Positions 62,675 to 64,000 of a stretch of 64,000 bases of DNA are shown in pieces; position 1 is the stretch's first letter, and each line of letters begins with the position of its first letter. The position numbers were made by a program, and so were the translations under genes. This stretch comes from Deltaproteobacteria bacterium (GTDB lineage Bacteria; Myxococcota_A; UBA9042; PHBI01): the NCBI GenBank assembly GCA_020632715.1, contig JACKFA010000001.1, forward strand, positions 1,116,001 through 1,180,000, in the 5' to 3' direction. The notes beneath the pieces were generated by a model. That model worked only from the letters and a program-made list of their open reading frames with translations, searched no databases and was not told where the DNA came from.

Positions 62675-63027
62675 GAGGCCTCCGGCTCGCGCCGGTCGCT
62701 CGACCGCTCGCCGCCCTCCCCGTGGGCCTCGGCCTGCGCGAGCGCCGCGAGGCGGGAGAGCGCCACGTCCCAGAACTCGTCGAGGTACGCCCGCACCTCC
62801 TGGAATCCCTGGAGACGGACCGCGTAGAGGTGCTCCGTCCCGCGCTGCCGGGCCTCGACGAGGCCGGCGCTGCGGAGCATCTGGAGGTGGCGCGAGATCG
62901 CCGGCCGGCTCACGGTGAAGGCGCTCGCGAGATCGTTGACCGCGCGCGGGCCGAGCCGGAGCTCGCGCAGGATGTCACGCCGGACGGGGTTCCCGAGGGC
63001 GTCGAGCGGGTGCACGTTCGGTAACAT
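62671..63027 (-). CDS. ArsR-family winged-helix repressor
   Basis: 118 residues from the ATG at 63027; a TTG at 63063 would add 12 residues. The signature is H-P-L-D-A-L-G-N-P-V-R-R-D-I-L-R-E-L, then the recognition helix region V-S-R-P-A-I-S-R-H-L-Q-M-L-R-S-A-G-L-V and the wing G-T-E-H-L-Y-A-V. The metal-binding C-V-C motif of ArsR/SmtB is absent, as in the ArsR proteins paired with SRPBCC genes, so the inducer is probably not a metal. Operator-like site 63020-63037 overlaps its own start codon, implying tight autorepression. Confidence 0.93.
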   Translation of the reverse strand: MLPNVHPLDALGNPVRRDILRELRLGPRAVNDLASAFTVSRPAISRHLQMLRSAGLVEARQRGTEHLYAVRLQGFQEVRAYLDEFWDVALSRLAALAQAEAHGEGGERSSDRREPEAS

Positions 63028-63037
63028 GTCCGTTACG
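63020..63037. promoter_or_regulatory. Putative ArsR operator, site 2 (autoregulation)
   Basis: GGTAACATGTCCGTTACG matches site 1 in both half-sites (GTAAC-N6-GTTAC) with a different centre. It covers the start codon of the regulator gene, so binding would block initiation or elongation. Confidence 0.65.
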
Positions 63038-63072
63038 AAACCAGGGGGTGCCCGCGTGGTCAAGCGCGGGCG

Positions 63073-64000
63073 TCAGCGCTCGAGCGCCACCGACTTCCAC
63101 TGCCCGACCGCCACCTGCCCCGCGGCCTCCCCCCAGGCGATCGCCGTGAGGCGCACGTCCGTCGTGAGGCGCCGCACCCACTTGATGGCGTCGACCGAGG
63201 TCGCGACGCCGTCCCCGGCCGCCGCGTACTCGCCGCCCCCCCAGCGGACGGCCGCGCCGCCCGGGAGCGCCGTCGGGAGCGGGCTCCAGTAGACGCCGTC
63301 CTGCGAGCGGAGGAGCGTCTCGCCGCCGATCGCGACGAACGTCGTGCCGTTCGAGGTCACGTCCGCGAGCGAGGCCGTCGTGCCGGGGTCCCGGGGGAGC
63401 CAGATCACGCCGTCGTCCGAGGTCGCGACGCGCCCCGAGGCCCCGACGACCGTGTAGCGCGCGACGTCCTCGGCCCACGCCGCCGCGGCGATGACGCCGA
63501 GCCCGCGCCCGTCCGCCTTCTGCCAGGTGACGCCGTCGGGCGACTTCAAGAGCGTCGCCTCGAGGTCGGTCGCGCCGATCTGCCAGCCCACCGCGACGAA
63601 CGCGCCGTCGCCGTAGGTCACGCCGAGGAGGTGCGCGTTGGCGTTGACCCCGGTCGTGACGGGCGCCCACGCGAGGCCGTCCGTCGAGCGGAGCGCGCGC
63701 CCGCCCTCGCCCACCGCGACGAACGCCCCGCCGCCCCACGCGACCGCGTTCCACGTCTCGTTCACGGGCCCCGCGGCGCGCGACGTCCAGACGGCCCCGT
63801 CCGGCGACGTCACGATCGTCCCCCACTGCCCGACGGCCACGTAGAGGCCAGGCTCGCCGCCGTACGCCACGCCGCGGAGCGCGGCGCCGTCGCGCTCGCC
63901 GGCCGGTCCGCGCGCCGACGGCGACAGATCGTACCGCCACGTCGCCCCGCTGTCGTCGGAGGCGAGGAGCGAGGCGTCGTCGAGCACCGCGTAGAGCCGC
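63073..64000 (-). CDS. Beta-propeller (BNR/WD-like repeat) protein, 5' truncated by window edge
   Basis: The frame is still open at the right edge (R-L-Y-A-V-L-D-D-A-S-L-L), so the start lies outside. Some 305 residues are visible with about seven repeats of roughly 40 residues. Each holds a core of the type G-x-F-V-A-V-G-x-x-G and S-x-D-G-x-x-W, the BNR/Asp-box and sialidase-like propeller pattern. Examples are G-G-A-F-V-A-V-G-E-G-G-R and S-P-D-G-V-T-W. It is probably an extracellular or periplasmic propeller; substrate unknown. It converges on nothing in the window and shares its strand with the arsR cluster 46 bases downstream. Confidence 0.8.
   Translation of the reverse strand, partial: RLYAVLDDASLLASDDSGATWRYDLSPSARGPAGERDGAALRGVAYGGEPGLYVAVGQWGTIVTSPDGAVWTSRAAGPVNETWNAVAWGGGAFVAVGEGGRALRSTDGLAWAPVTTGVNANAHLLGVTYGDGAFVAVGWQIGATDLEATLLKSPDGVTWQKADGRGLGVIAAAAWAEDVARYTVVGASGRVATSDDGVIWLPRDPGTTASLADVTSNGTTFVAIGGETLLRSQDGVYWSPLPTALPGGAAVRWGGGEYAAAGDGVATSVDAIKWVRRLTTDVRLTAIAWGEAAGQVAVGQWKSVALER

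Overview
The window is a very G+C-rich (roughly 70% or more by eye) bacterial chromosome segment. It most likely comes from a myxobacterium (Myxococcota, Polyangiales/Sandaracinus-like). The evidence is MYXO-CTERM-type C-termini, MopE/thrombospondin-3 calcium repeats, many cysteine-rich lipoproteins, giant RHS proteins and strong GC-driven codon bias that opens long shadow frames on every strand. The genus assignment is inference.

Layout. 1-2712: a truncated ATP-grasp enzyme, a diheme cytochrome c lipoprotein and a glutathione S-transferase-like protein, all on the + strand. 2713-6246: two inverted copies of a small element. Each carries a four-helix-bundle (S23/bAvd-type) gene and a hexamer repeat array. 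The left copy is interrupted by a group II intron with a frameshifted reverse transcriptase. 6247-10580 (-): a complete pstS-pstC-pstA-pstB-phoU phosphate-uptake operon. 10901-13299: a broken formylglycine-enzyme-like gene convergent with a cysteine-rich lipoprotein gene. 13392-21529 (-): tamA-tamB, coupled by a 1-base overlap.

21858-50884 (+) is the most striking region. A small lipoprotein gene and a ~2,000-residue SpvB/FG-GAP/RHS gene occur as a tandemly duplicated pair. They are followed by a 1,917-residue coiled-coil lipoprotein whose C-terminus resembles the TcB-binding end of insecticidal TcA proteins. A 1,231-residue cysteine-rich lipoprotein and two MYXO-CTERM-type surface proteins (disintegrin-like and MopE/TSP3-like) come next. 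Four of the lipoproteins share one cysteine-rich module. I propose a surface-anchored, Tc-toxin-like apparatus; this is a hypothesis.

50989-64000: another lipoprotein; a fusion of an SLC12-type cation-chloride cotransporter with a P-loop ATPase, coupled to an MscS-like protein; a palindromic MITE-like element; a DUF4157 (eCIS-core) protein with a putative cysteine-hydrolase domain; two CBS-pair proteins; an ArsR-SRPBCC-SRPBCC cluster with two matching palindromic operators; and a truncated beta-propeller protein.

Five apparent single-base losses, mostly in or beside G/C runs, break genes in this window (two in the reverse transcriptase, one each in the left four-helix gene, the FGE-like gene and the first MYXO-CTERM gene). 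They may be real decay or consensus errors. No tRNA, rRNA or CRISPR array was seen.
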